This document shows positions 7,534-15,134 of a stretch of DNA of 15,515 nucleotides, piece by piece. How positions within the stretch are numbered: position 1 is the first letter of the stretch; each line of letters opens with the position of its first letter. This stretch comes from VRUE01 sp035554595 (GTDB lineage: Bacteria; Actinomycetota; Thermoleophilia; Solirubrobacterales; 70-9). The notes beneath the pieces are model-generated. The model was not told where the DNA came from, ran no database searches, and worked only from the letters and a program-made list of their open reading frames with translations. The DNA lies in the NCBI GenBank assembly GCA_035554595.1, contig DATMIH010000016.1:1-15515 (forward strand), written 5' to 3'. The translations under genes and the position numbers were made by a program.

Positions 7534-7538
7534 GGAGG
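7532..7538 (+). promoter_or_regulatory. Strong ribosome-binding site (GAGGAGG)
   Basis: GAGGAGG overlaps the stop codon of the upstream glycosyltransferase gene and lies 8 nt before GTG 7547. It fixes the GTG as the start of the second Wzz-like gene and rejects the longer open frame. Confidence 0.8.
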
Positions 7539-7546
7539 CCGCCGGC

Positions 7547-8389
7547 GTGCCGCGCTTCCCGATCACCTGGCCCTTCCTGCGCCGGCGCGGCTGGCTCCTC
7601 CTGCTCGGCCTGATCGGGGGCGGCGCCCTTGCCTGGGCGCTCTCCGGGGTGACGGTCTCGGCCACCAACACGTTCTCGGTCAGCACCACCGGCTCCTATC
7701 AGCCGCCCTACCAGCAAGAGCGGCTGGCCCTCACCTACGCCCAGCTCCTGCCCGAGGAGCCGCTGCTCGTCGACGCGGTCAGCGAAGCGACGCGATTCTC
7801 GCGCCGCTACGTGCGCGATCACCTCTCGATGACCGCTCTGCCGGAATCGAACATCCTCGTCGCCAGGTTCTCCGCCACCAGCGCCGTCCGCGCGGCCACC
7901 GCCCTGCGTGCCTTCACCCGCGCCCTCCCCAGGGCCAGTGATTCGGCCGGGGCCAGCCTCGGTCGCACCGTGCGGCCGCTCACCGGCCCGAGCACGACGA
8001 CCGGCATGAGCCGCAAACGGGCGCTGATGCTCGGCCTCCTCGGCGGGCTCGCGCTGGCCTTCGCCCTGGCGTTGACGCTGGAGCGGCGGCGCCCGCGCGT
8101 CGATGACGCCGCCGACCTCGCCGAGGTGCTGCAGATCCCGGTCTCGCGGGCGCACGGCAAGGACATCTCGAGCCAAAGGAGGTGGGGTGGGGGGGCCGCG
8201 CTGCTGCCGGCCGAGCGGGTGCTGCCGGCGAACGTCCTTGGCGGCAGCCCCGGACAGGTGCTCGTCGTCGAGCGCGGCGCAGCGCTGATCGCGGTCGAGG
8301 AAACGCTTCAGATCGGCCGTTCCTTCGGCCCTCCCGTCGCCGCGGCGCTGTTCGTCAACCGCGGCGTCGGGCTGGGATGGCGGCGGTGA
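7547..8389 (+). CDS. Wzz/YveK-like chain-length protein, short paralogue with vestigial cytoplasmic tail
   Basis: A 280-residue protein with an N-terminal membrane segment after RRR (about 15-33), an extracytoplasmic region of about 120 residues and a second membrane segment (about 158-177), then ERRRPRVDDAADLAEVL. This is the Wzz/Wzc N-terminal topology. The remaining tail of about 95 residues contains QVLVVERGAALIAVEETL and VAAALFVNRG. These resemble only the last strands of a BY-kinase domain; no Walker A or B motif is present. Compared with the protein ending at 4447, the tail is shorter and the nucleotide-binding core is largely missing. It shares TYAQLLP and SNILVARFSATS with that paralogue. 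GTG at 7547 is set by the strong RBS 8 nt upstream. The gene lies between a glycosyltransferase and the polymerase-like gene, overlapping the latter by 13 nt. Predicted role is chain-length control together with the polymerase. Confidence 0.8.
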   Translation: MPRFPITWPFLRRRGWLLLLGLIGGGALAWALSGVTVSATNTFSVSTTGSYQPPYQQERLALTYAQLLPEEPLLVDAVSEATRFSRRYVRDHLSMTALPESNILVARFSATSAVRAATALRAFTRALPRASDSAGASLGRTVRPLTGPSTTTGMSRKRALMLGLLGGLALAFALALTLERRRPRVDDAADLAEVLQIPVSRAHGKDISSQRRWGGGAALLPAERVLPANVLGGSPGQVLVVERGAALIAVEETLQIGRSFGPPVAAALFVNRGVGLGWRR

Positions 8390-9861
8390 GCTACGCGGCC
8401 GGCGAGTCCGTGCTGGCCCCGCCCGGCTTTGCCGCGAGCGGGCTGAGGCGACCGGTTGCGACGATGCTGGCGCTGGTCCTCGCCTCGGCGATCGGCGTTG
8501 GCGCCGCCGCCGCGGTGCGACCGCAGCTGGGCCTCGCTGCTCTGCTTGCCGTCGCCGCGGCGCTCTACCTCTCGCAGCGTCCGCGGCTTGCCGTCTACGC
8601 CCTGGTCATGGTGGCGCCGGCTTGCGCTGGCCTGCACCGCGGCTTGCTCGTGCCCGGCCTGCGCATCTCCGAGGCCGCAATCGCGGGCCTTGGCATCCTG
8701 GTTCTCGTCTTCGCTCCGCGGGCCCCGCGCCCGCCCTGGACGCGAGTGGAGATGATGGTCCTCGTCTATGCGCTGGCGACGGCGGCGCTGGGGGGGTTCG
8801 ACCTGCTCACCCGGCACGCGTCACTCAACGGCGAAGAGCTGGGCACGCTGCTCGGGCCGCTGCAGTTCGTCCTCCTCCTCCGTGCCGTCGTCGTGACGAT
8901 GACGCGGGAGCACTACCGGGCGCGCGCCGCGCAGCTGATGCTGGGCGCTGCCGCGCTGATCTCGCTGGTGGCCCTCGCCCAGTACGCGAACCTCGGTCCC
9001 ACCCGGGCCGTCCTCAGCCACTTGACCGCCAGCAGCAACTTCACGACCAGCCTCGGCGAAGGGGTGGGCAGGGTGACCGGTCCCTTCAACATCTGGCACG
9101 AGCTGGCCGGCTTCCTGATGCCGTCGATCCTTCTCGCCCTGGCGATGCTGCTGGACGCCGGGTCGAAGCGCGGGCGCCTCTTCTACGCCGCGGTCTTCGT
9201 GGTCTCGACGATGGCGCTCGTCTCCACGGCCGCAGTCGGCATCCTGATCGTGACGACGATCTCCTGCCTCTACGTCTCCTGGCGCCGGCGCCTGCTCCAC
9301 GTCGCCCTCGTCTTCGCCGTTCCTGCCGTGCTGATCGTGGCGGTTGCCTTCGGCGGCACGCTCAGCAGTCGCGCCGAACAGCAGTACGCCAACACCGCAG
9401 TAACCCACAAGCTGCCCTTCGCGCCGCAATCGATCTCATACCGCTACGCGCTCTTCGAGGAGCAAAACGCGCCGGCGCTGGCGGGCCGCTGGTCGACTGG
9501 CTTCGGGCCCGACCTGCCGCCGCGCCTGGCGCTCGGCAACTTCCCCTTCTCCGAGACGACTTACGTCAGCCTGCTGCTGAGGGGAGGGGTGCCCCTGCTG
9601 GCGATCTTCCTGGTGCTGACCCTGTTCGTCTTCCTCGCTGCGCGGCGCGCGCAGAGGGAGGCGGAGAGCGAGTTCGAGTGGGCGGTGGCGACGGTCGTCC
9701 TCACGACCACGCTGGGCTACGTCTTCCTGCAGCTGATCGAGTCCTACATGCTCGATTCCGGCCCGCCGCACTCCTACTGGGCCTTCGTCGGTCTGATGCT
9801 CGCCGCCGCAGGAGCTCGTGCCGGACGCTCGGGAGGACTGGGACGCGATCAGTCCGAGTAA
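8377..9861 (+). CDS. O-antigen ligase/polymerase-family membrane protein (Wzy/WaaL-like)
   Basis: A 494-residue multi-pass membrane protein with roughly ten to twelve hydrophobic segments and one long extracytoplasmic loop near the C-terminus (about 335-395). This is the topology of the O-antigen ligase/polymerase superfamily. The loop carries SISYRYALFEEQNAPALAGR and then GFGPDLP and FPFSETTYVSLLLRGGVPLL, matching the R..L...N......G.G.......YV.LL...G pattern of the family. The His that many ligases carry just before the YL/YV is not seen here. It could polymerise lipid-linked repeats (Wzy role) or transfer a finished glycan to a surface acceptor (ligase role). The ATG at 8377 overlaps the preceding stop by 13 nt; GTG 8386, which overlaps the stop as GTGA, is also possible. 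The 3' end overlaps the convergent beta-helix gene by 13 bp. Confidence 0.82.
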   Translation: MAAVSYAAGESVLAPPGFAASGLRRPVATMLALVLASAIGVGAAAAVRPQLGLAALLAVAAALYLSQRPRLAVYALVMVAPACAGLHRGLLVPGLRISEAAIAGLGILVLVFAPRAPRPPWTRVEMMVLVYALATAALGGFDLLTRHASLNGEELGTLLGPLQFVLLLRAVVVTMTREHYRARAAQLMLGAAALISLVALAQYANLGPTRAVLSHLTASSNFTTSLGEGVGRVTGPFNIWHELAGFLMPSILLALAMLLDAGSKRGRLFYAAVFVVSTMALVSTAAVGILIVTTISCLYVSWRRRLLHVALVFAVPAVLIVAVAFGGTLSSRAEQQYANTAVTHKLPFAPQSISYRYALFEEQNAPALAGRWSTGFGPDLPPRLALGNFPFSETTYVSLLLRGGVPLLAIFLVLTLFVFLAARRAQREAESEFEWAVATVVLTTTLGYVFLQLIESYMLDSGPPHSYWAFVGLMLAAAGARAGRSGGLGRDQSE

Positions 9862-11138
9862 CCGGGACTGCTATATCCCGGGCCGGCGGCGCCGGGGGGG
9901 ACGAAGCTCCCCTGCGCAGGCAGGCCTTCCTGGGCACCGCCCAGGATCGTTGGATTCGGCCATGAGGCAAAGGAGCTGCCCCGGGCAGCGCAGCTCATCG
10001 ACGAGCCCTCCTCAGGCCAGACGGCGTCGCCGATGTCCGAGCCGGGGCGCGGCTGCACGAAGACGCTCGTAAGCGTGGTAGGGAAGGTGGCACAGGAGCC
10101 GTCGGCGGCAGAGAGCCAGAGCATGTGGCCGCCTTTTTCCAGCGGCGCTTCGGTGGTGGCGGTGAGGTCGACTTCGGAGAGCTCAACCGAGCCGATCGGA
10201 CCGAGGTCCTGCTTCAGCATCAGCCCCTGGTAGTTGCTGGTTGCGCTGAGGCGGTCGATGCGCAGGTCCTCGACGCCGCCCCAGGCTTGGACGACGTCGC
10301 CGTGGAAGCCATTGCTGCGACCCTTGACGCCGCTTACGCGGACGTTCTCGAGCTGGACGGCTGCCGCCGGCGCGTTGATGTCGATACCGTCGAATTCCGC
10401 CCCCGAGCCTTCGATCGAGACACCCTCGATGTGGACGGTTCCGGTCGCGCCCTTGATGTATATCGCCCGTCGCTGGGCGTCGTTGGCGACGCCCGGCTGA
10501 GTGCCGGGTGGAATCGTGATCGAGCCGCCGATCACGACCACGTTGTGCCCTCCGTCGAGCCAGGTCCCCCCGACCTTCTGCTCGGGCGGCAGCTTGACGA
10601 TGTAGTCGCGGTGGGTCGAGAGCGCCGTGTGCGTGTAGCCGTCGCCGAGCTCGATCGTGATCGGGTTGAGCAGTTCGGGAGGCTGCCACTCGAGTCCCGC
10701 GCTCGAGCTCGATTCCTCGATCGGAGGCGACGGCGTCGGTTCGGCGACGGGGGGTGACTCGATCTGTTCGCCTGCTTCGTTTGGAGGATTCGGCTCGATC
10801 GACGGTTCGACCACAGGCGATGTGGCTCCGGGTTGGGCGGGAACAGTGGCCGGGGCGTTGTCCCCGCTCGGGGTCGGCGGCGTCACCGCGCTGGGGGCGG
10901 GGACAGCGATCGGCAGGCTCGCGCCGGGGCTCTGCGTCCTCGCGCAGCGTCGAGCCCTCCTTTGCTTGTGGGCATGGCAGCGCTTGGCGCCGCGCCGGCC
11001 GTGCTGGGCCTTTCGCTTGCCGTTGCCCGCGCCGTGTCCCGACGCGATGGCTTGCGAGCCGACCAGGCCGATGAGGATTGCCAGGCAGCAGGCAAGCACC
11101 AGCGCCTTGGCGGTTCGGTGTCGACTTTGCGGGCCCAC
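9849..11138 (-). CDS. Secreted right-handed beta-helix protein with basic/His-rich and Pro-rich linker
   Basis: A protein of about 429 residues. The N-terminus has a basic stretch and the hydrophobic core ALVLACCLAILIGLVGSQAI, a signal peptide or anchor. Next comes a Lys/Arg/His/Cys-rich patch (KRKAQHGRRGAKRCHAHKQR), then a Pro/Ser/Thr/Glu-rich linker of about 80 residues. The C-terminal 270 residues show beta-helix rungs: VVVIGGSITI, AIYIKGATGTVHIEGVSI, FDGIDINAPAAAVQLENV, DLRIDRLSATSNYQGLML and SVELSEVDLTATT. Such folds occur in polysaccharide lyases, epimerases and surface adhesins; no catalytic motif is clear. Two Cys near the C-terminus (GSCATFP, MSCAARG) could form a disulfide. GTG 11138 was chosen because codons between TTG 11183 (444-residue version) and it are unlike the rest (TCA, CCA, AGA). 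Neither start has a good RBS. Neighbourhood suggests action on the extracellular glycan (inference). Confidence 0.72.
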   Translation of the reverse strand: MGPQSRHRTAKALVLACCLAILIGLVGSQAIASGHGAGNGKRKAQHGRRGAKRCHAHKQRRARRCARTQSPGASLPIAVPAPSAVTPPTPSGDNAPATVPAQPGATSPVVEPSIEPNPPNEAGEQIESPPVAEPTPSPPIEESSSSAGLEWQPPELLNPITIELGDGYTHTALSTHRDYIVKLPPEQKVGGTWLDGGHNVVVIGGSITIPPGTQPGVANDAQRRAIYIKGATGTVHIEGVSIEGSGAEFDGIDINAPAAAVQLENVRVSGVKGRSNGFHGDVVQAWGGVEDLRIDRLSATSNYQGLMLKQDLGPIGSVELSEVDLTATTEAPLEKGGHMLWLSAADGSCATFPTTLTSVFVQPRPGSDIGDAVWPEEGSSMSCAARGSSFASWPNPTILGGAQEGLPAQGSFVPPGAAGPGYSSPGYSD

Positions 11139-11245
11139 GAGGGGCAATCTCGACCGTGGTGGGTCTCGACCCTCGCTTGACAAGCCCAGCTGGACGAATT
11201 TCTGACGCGCTGTCCCGGGCGCGAAAGCGATCTTGCAGAGCTGGT

Positions 11246-12250
11246 CTAGGGGACCGTCTCGTAGCGAACCACGGCGCCGGCCTTGGCTTCGCGCACCCGC
11301 CCCTCATTGACCAGCAGATCCGCGTGTCCGATCACCTCGGAGAGGGTGAGGAAGGCCTGGGTGACGGCGACGTTGCCCCAGATTGCCTGGGCGATCTCGA
11401 AGCCGCTGCGCGGCTGCTCGGCGATCAGCTTGTAGATCTTCTCCTTGCGGCGCTCGTGCTTGGCGATGCGGTCGTCGATCAGGGCGACGTGATCGGTGAT
11501 CGGCTCGCCGTGGCCGGAGAGGACGATCTCGGCCGGCATCTCGCGCGTCTTGCGCATTGACTCGATGTAGGTGACAAGGACCTGCGGGCGCCCGCTGGAG
11601 CCATCGAGCGGGCGGCTGATCAGCGGGTTGGAGGAGATGTGGGCGATCAGGTGGTCGGCGGCGATCAGGATCTTGCGCTCCTTGTCCCAGAAGACCGTGT
11701 CGGAGGGACTGTGGCCGGGGCGGTGGATTGCTTGCAACGTGCGGTCGCGAAAGGGCAGGACCTGACCGTCGGCGAGCGGATCGGTCACCTCGACGTGCGA
11801 GCCCCAGCCGCGGAAGCTGCGCGAGACGCTGCGCAGCGCCACCGTCACCTCCTCCGGGATGCCGTTGCGCAGCATCAGCTCGACCGCGAAGCGGTCCTCG
11901 GCCTCGGCGTCCTCATCGAAGTTGGCGAGCCGCTCGCGGGCGGCGCCGAGCGCGGCGACTTTGGCGCCGGAACGCTGGACGACGATCTCGGCCAGGCCGA
12001 GGTGGTCGATGTGCTGGTGGGTGACGATCAGCAGCTCGAGGTCCTCGATCGCGTGGCCGTGCTCGGCCAGCTGCGACTGGAGCTCGTCGAGCGCCTTGCC
12101 TGAGTTCGGCCCGGTGTCGATCAGGGTCAGCGGCTCGTCCTCGAGCAGGTAGCAGTTGACCCGCCCGACGGCGAAGGGGGTGGGGATGCGCAGGCAGTGG
12201 ATCCCAGCCAGCGCCGCCTGCTCCAGCGCCTGCTCGGGGGTCAGAGTCAC
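11246..12250 (-). CDS. MBL-fold metal-dependent hydrolase with C-terminal winged-helix (LACTB2/glyoxalase II-like)
   Basis: A 334-residue metallo-beta-lactamase-fold hydrolase, probably cytoplasmic. The metal site is complete: H78-x-H80-x-D82-H83 (THQHIDH), H180 (RPGHSPSD), D199 (AADH) and H247 (SGHGEP). The early strand ends LTLIDTGP, as usual for the fold. The C-terminal part (RRKEKIYKLIAEQPRSGFEI, then a helix-turn-helix ending AFLTLSEVIGHADLLVNEG) matches the winged-helix segment found in LACTB2-like proteins. That group includes endoribonuclease-like and thioester hydrolases, so the substrate is open. The GTG start at 12250 overlaps the stop of the upstream mutase gene as GTGA, so translation is probably coupled; the longer open frame upstream is mutase shadow. 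It is the last gene of the corA operon. No clear terminator is seen in 11184-11245. Confidence 0.9.
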   Translation of the reverse strand: MTLTPEQALEQAALAGIHCLRIPTPFAVGRVNCYLLEDEPLTLIDTGPNSGKALDELQSQLAEHGHAIEDLELLIVTHQHIDHLGLAEIVVQRSGAKVAALGAARERLANFDEDAEAEDRFAVELMLRNGIPEEVTVALRSVSRSFRGWGSHVEVTDPLADGQVLPFRDRTLQAIHRPGHSPSDTVFWDKERKILIAADHLIAHISSNPLISRPLDGSSGRPQVLVTYIESMRKTREMPAEIVLSGHGEPITDHVALIDDRIAKHERRKEKIYKLIAEQPRSGFEIAQAIWGNVAVTQAFLTLSEVIGHADLLVNEGRVREAKAGAVVRYETVP

Positions 12251-13629
12251 GCGCGGATCAGCCCGAGCACCTCGTCGCGCTTGGCCTCCATGTCCTCGCG
12301 CGAGACCAGCGACTCGAGGTTGAGGCGCAGCAGTGGCTCGGTGTTGGAGGGCCGCACGTTGAAGTGCCACTCGGGGTAGTCGACCGAGATCCCGTCGAGG
12401 GTGGTCTGCTCGCCATCGCCGTAGCGCTCGGTGATCTCGGCGATCTTGGCCGCCGGGTCGGCGACCTCGGAGTTGATCTCGCCGGAGATGAAGTAGCGCG
12501 AGCGGAACTCGGCCATCAGCTCGCCCAGCGAGCGGCCGTCGACTGAGAGCAGCTCCAGCATCAGCAGCGCCGGGATCGTGCCCGAGTCGGCGTTCCAGAA
12601 GTCGCGGAAGTAGTAATGGCCGGAGACCTCGCCGCCGAAGACGGCTTTCTCCTCGCGCATCCGCGCCTTGAAGAAGGCGTGGCCGACCCGCGAGAGGTCC
12701 GAGCGCCCGCCCTCGGCGGCGACCAGGTCGGGCACGGCCCGGCTCGAGCGCGGGTCATAGAGGATCGTCGCGCCGGGGTTCTTGGCCAGCGCCGCGCGGG
12801 CGAGCAGAGCGCAGATGAAGTCGCCGTCGCAGAACTCGCCGCTGCCGTCGATGAAGAAGCAGCGGTCGGCGTCCCCGTCCCAGGCGATGCCGAGGTCTGC
12901 ACCGGAGGCGCGCACCCGGTCGATGATCATCAGCCGGTTCTCCTCCAGCAGCGGATTGGGCTCGTGATCGGGGAACTCGCCGTTGGGCTCGAAGTACATC
13001 TCCTCCAGCTCGAGCGGCAGCTTCTCCAGGCTCGGCCCGACCATCGGTCCGGCCATGCCGTTGCCGCCGTCGACGACCACCTTCATCGGCTTGACCTTGG
13101 CGGGGTCGATGAAGGAGAGGGCGTGGGCGCGGAACTCCTCCCAAATGTCGACCTCCTCCAGCGAGCCGCCCCCGGGCGCGTGCCCGAGCCCAGCCTCGAT
13201 CTCGGCCTTGACGTCGCCGATCCCGGCGTCGCCGGAGAGCGGCAGCGCTCCCTCGCGAACTAGCTTGACCCCGGTGTAGGCCTTGGGGTTATGCGAGGCG
13301 GTGACCATCGCGCCGCCGTCGAGCTCCCGTGAGCCGACCAGGTGGTAGAGCATCTCGGTCGCGACCATGCCGGCGTCGATCACAACGGCGCCCTCGAAGA
13401 TCAGCCCGTCGCGCAGTTCCGCCGCCATCGCCGGCGCGGTCAGGCGCATGTCGCGGCCGAGCCCGACCCGCAACTCGCCCGTCGGCTTGCCGCGCAGCTT
13501 GCCCAGCACGCGGGCAAAGGCGCGACCGATCGCGTGCGCAGTCGTCTCGTCCATTTCGGAGCCGTAGAGACCACGGATGTCGTAGGCCTTGAAGATGCCC
13601 GGCGGGGCCAGGATCGGTTGCTCGCTCAA
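12247..13629 (-). CDS. manB: Phosphomannomutase/phosphoglucomutase (alpha-D-phosphohexomutase)
   Basis: A 460-residue enzyme interconverting hexose 6-phosphate and 1-phosphate, of full length for the bacterial PMM/PGM group. It has all four domain signatures: the opening IFKAYDIRGLYG, the phosphoserine loop TASHNP (110-115, catalytic Ser112), the metal loop DGDADR (251-256), the sugar-binding loop GEVSGH (333-338) and the phosphate-binding RPSNTEP (426-432). Choosing mannose or glucose from sequence alone is unsafe, so the symbol is tentative. The start is TTG at 13629: AAGGGAG lies 4 nt upstream, and no ATG or GTG nearby retains the conserved N-terminus. The TTG overlaps the HIT gene stop (TTGA), and the stop overlaps the next GTG. 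The product feeds GDP-mannose or UDP-glucose synthesis, a plausible link to the polysaccharide locus nearby. Confidence 0.95.
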   Translation of the reverse strand: MSEQPILAPPGIFKAYDIRGLYGSEMDETTAHAIGRAFARVLGKLRGKPTGELRVGLGRDMRLTAPAMAAELRDGLIFEGAVVIDAGMVATEMLYHLVGSRELDGGAMVTASHNPKAYTGVKLVREGALPLSGDAGIGDVKAEIEAGLGHAPGGGSLEEVDIWEEFRAHALSFIDPAKVKPMKVVVDGGNGMAGPMVGPSLEKLPLELEEMYFEPNGEFPDHEPNPLLEENRLMIIDRVRASGADLGIAWDGDADRCFFIDGSGEFCDGDFICALLARAALAKNPGATILYDPRSSRAVPDLVAAEGGRSDLSRVGHAFFKARMREEKAVFGGEVSGHYYFRDFWNADSGTIPALLMLELLSVDGRSLGELMAEFRSRYFISGEINSEVADPAAKIAEITERYGDGEQTTLDGISVDYPEWHFNVRPSNTEPLLRLNLESLVSREDMEAKRDEVLGLIRA

Positions 13630-14114
13630 AATGCTCCCTTCAAAGCCTCGTAGCTCTGCTCGAGTGTCTGCGGCATCACCCTGGTGTCGGCGATGACCGG
13701 CATGAAGTTGGTGTCGCCGCCCCAGCGCGGGACGACGTGCATGTGGATGTGGTGCTCGACCCCAGCGCCGGCGACGCGGCCCTGGTTGAAGCCGACGTTG
13801 TAGCCGTGTGGGCTGTAGACGTCCTCGAGCCGGTCCATCGCCCGCTGGGCGAAGCTCATCATCTCCGCCACGGCCTCGGGCGGCAGCTCCTGGATGCGGC
13901 CGATGTGCGCGTAGGGCGCCACCATCAAGTGACCATTTGTATAGGGGAAGAGGTTGAGGATCACGAAGCTGTGCTCGCCGCGGTGGACGATCAGGTTCTC
14001 CTCATCGGCATCCGCCGCTGGCTTGGCGCAGAAGATGCACTCCTCCTCGTTGTCCTTGGCTGCGTCCTTCACGTAGGCGAGGCGCCACGGCGCCCAGATG
14101 CGGAAATTTGCCAC
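13626..14114 (-). CDS. HIT-family nucleotide hydrolase/phosphorylase (Ap4A phosphorylase-like)
   Basis: A 162-residue histidine-triad protein. The triad is HHIHMHVVPRW (121-131), with H122, H124 and H126 as HxHxH; H124 is the expected nucleophile. NLFPYTNGHLMVAP is the conserved nucleotide-binding region. C26-x-x-C29 (CIFC) with downstream His residues would form the zinc site. The RIWAPWRLAYV opening is typical of the actinobacterial and related Ap4A-phosphorylase-like group, which cleaves dinucleoside polyphosphates or AMP conjugates in the cytoplasm. The start is GTG at 14114, 12 nt after the corA stop; no Shine-Dalgarno sequence is visible in that gap. The TGA stop overlaps the TTG start of the mutase gene. 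The true substrate of HIT proteins is often uncertain. Confidence 0.93.
   Translation of the reverse strand: MANFRIWAPWRLAYVKDAAKDNEEECIFCAKPAADADEENLIVHRGEHSFVILNLFPYTNGHLMVAPYAHIGRIQELPPEAVAEMMSFAQRAMDRLEDVYSPHGYNVGFNQGRVAGAGVEHHIHMHVVPRWGGDTNFMPVIADTRVMPQTLEQSYEALKGAF
13634..13640 (-). promoter_or_regulatory. Ribosome-binding site that supports the TTG start of the mutase gene
   Basis: The minus strand reads AAGGGAG, 4 nt before TTG 13629. It lies inside the last codons of the HIT gene, consistent with translational coupling. Confidence 0.6.
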
Positions 14115-14126
14115 GGGCGACGCAGG

Positions 14127-15134
14127 CTATAGCCAACCGCGACGGCGGAAGTAGGCGACCATGCCGACGAGCAGGGCGAACATCACCCCGGCGATCACCC
14201 AGAAGGCGGTCAGGCTCTGCTCGCCCGGCACACCCGAGTTCATCCCCCAGATACTGGCGATCAGGGTCAGCGGCAGGACGATGACGCTGATCGAGGTGAG
14301 TACGCGCAGGATGTCGTTGACGCGGTGGGAGATCACCGACTCGTTCGTCTCAGCCAGTGAGTCGATCACCTCCTTGTAGTTTTCGAGCATGTCCCAGATC
14401 CGCTCGTGGGCGTCGACGATGTCGTCGAAGTAGATCTCGAGGTCGAGGTCGGTGGCGAGATAGCGCTGCTTGACCTTCTCCAGGTCGCGCAGCACCGGCC
14501 GCTGCGGCCGGATCACCTTGCGGAAGTTGATGATCTCCTGCTTGACGTTGGAGATGTCGCGCACGACCTCCTCCGAGCGCCCCTCGAAGATGTCGTCCTC
14601 GAGCGCGTCGAGCTTGTTGCCGATCTTGCGCAGCATCGGGAAGCAGTAGTCGAAGCTGTCGTCGACGAGGCGGTAGAGCAGGTAGCCGGAGCCGCGCGAG
14701 AAGAGCTGCTCGCGCAACTCCTCCTTGGCCCGGCAGCGCTCGAACAGGTACTCGACCGGCTGCAGCGGCTGGTTGGGGATCGTCACCACGTAGCCGGGCC
14801 CGACGAAGAGGTCGAGCTCGCCGGTGCCCAGCCGGCCGGCCGCCGGGTCGAAGATCGGGAAGTGGAGGACGATGAAGAGGTAGTCGTCGTAGACGTCGAT
14901 CTTCGGCCGCTGGTTGCGCGAGAGCACGTCCTCGAGGTCGAGAGCGTGGAAGTCGAAGTTCTCCTCCAACCAGGTTCGCTCGAGCGCCCCGGGCCGCTCG
15001 ATGTTGACCCAGCGCAGGCCGGAGGAATCGATCTGCTCGACGCGGGGTGCTTGCGGCTCAGCCTGAGCTGCCGCGGAGATGAGCTCGTCGCGCCGGCCGA
15101 CGCGTCGCAGCCTCGGCTTCGGAAGGTTCGGCAT
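14127..15134 (-). CDS. corA: CorA-family magnesium/divalent cation channel
   Basis: A 335-residue CorA-type channel, which works as a pentamer moving Mg2+ (or Co2+/Ni2+) across the cytoplasmic membrane. The N-terminal cytoplasmic domain includes LRWVNIERPG, NFDFHALDLEDVL and QRPKIDVYDDYLFIVLHFP, all typical. A long helix (about 200-270) leads into TM1 (LTSISVIVLPLTLIASIWG), ending at the signature GMN (297-299). A short acidic loop (SGVPGEQS) and TM2 (FWVIAGVMFALLVGMVAYF) follow, then a basic tail. The ATG at 15134 gives a standard N-terminus. A different-frame ATG at 15162 opens a 34-codon ORF that overlaps this start. corA is the first gene of the minus-strand operon and diverges from the SAM-regulated thrC. 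Confidence 0.96.
   Translation of the reverse strand: MPNLPKPRLRRVGRRDELISAAAQAEPQAPRVEQIDSSGLRWVNIERPGALERTWLEENFDFHALDLEDVLSRNQRPKIDVYDDYLFIVLHFPIFDPAAGRLGTGELDLFVGPGYVVTIPNQPLQPVEYLFERCRAKEELREQLFSRGSGYLLYRLVDDSFDYCFPMLRKIGNKLDALEDDIFEGRSEEVVRDISNVKQEIINFRKVIRPQRPVLRDLEKVKQRYLATDLDLEIYFDDIVDAHERIWDMLENYKEVIDSLAETNESVISHRVNDILRVLTSISVIVLPLTLIASIWGMNSGVPGEQSLTAFWVIAGVMFALLVGMVAYFRRRGWL

Noticed and set aside
6559..7689. 376-codon minus-strand open frame
   Set aside because: It lies antisense to the GT-B glycosyltransferase and the start of the Wzz-like gene, has no domain signature, and the plus-strand genes have good RBSs and motifs.
8622..9965. 447-codon plus-strand open frame overlapping the Wzy/WaaL-like gene
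   Set aside because: Arg/Pro/Ala-rich composition with no membrane segments; it is a frame shadow of the membrane protein.
11184..11245. Possible terminator after the MBL hydrolase gene
   Set aside because: The CGCG...CGCG inverted repeat around CCCGGG is weak and no T-run follows on the minus strand.
10183..11307. 374-codon minus-strand open frame overlapping the beta-helix gene
   Set aside because: Low-complexity Arg-rich translation; the alternative frame has a signal peptide and beta-helix rungs.
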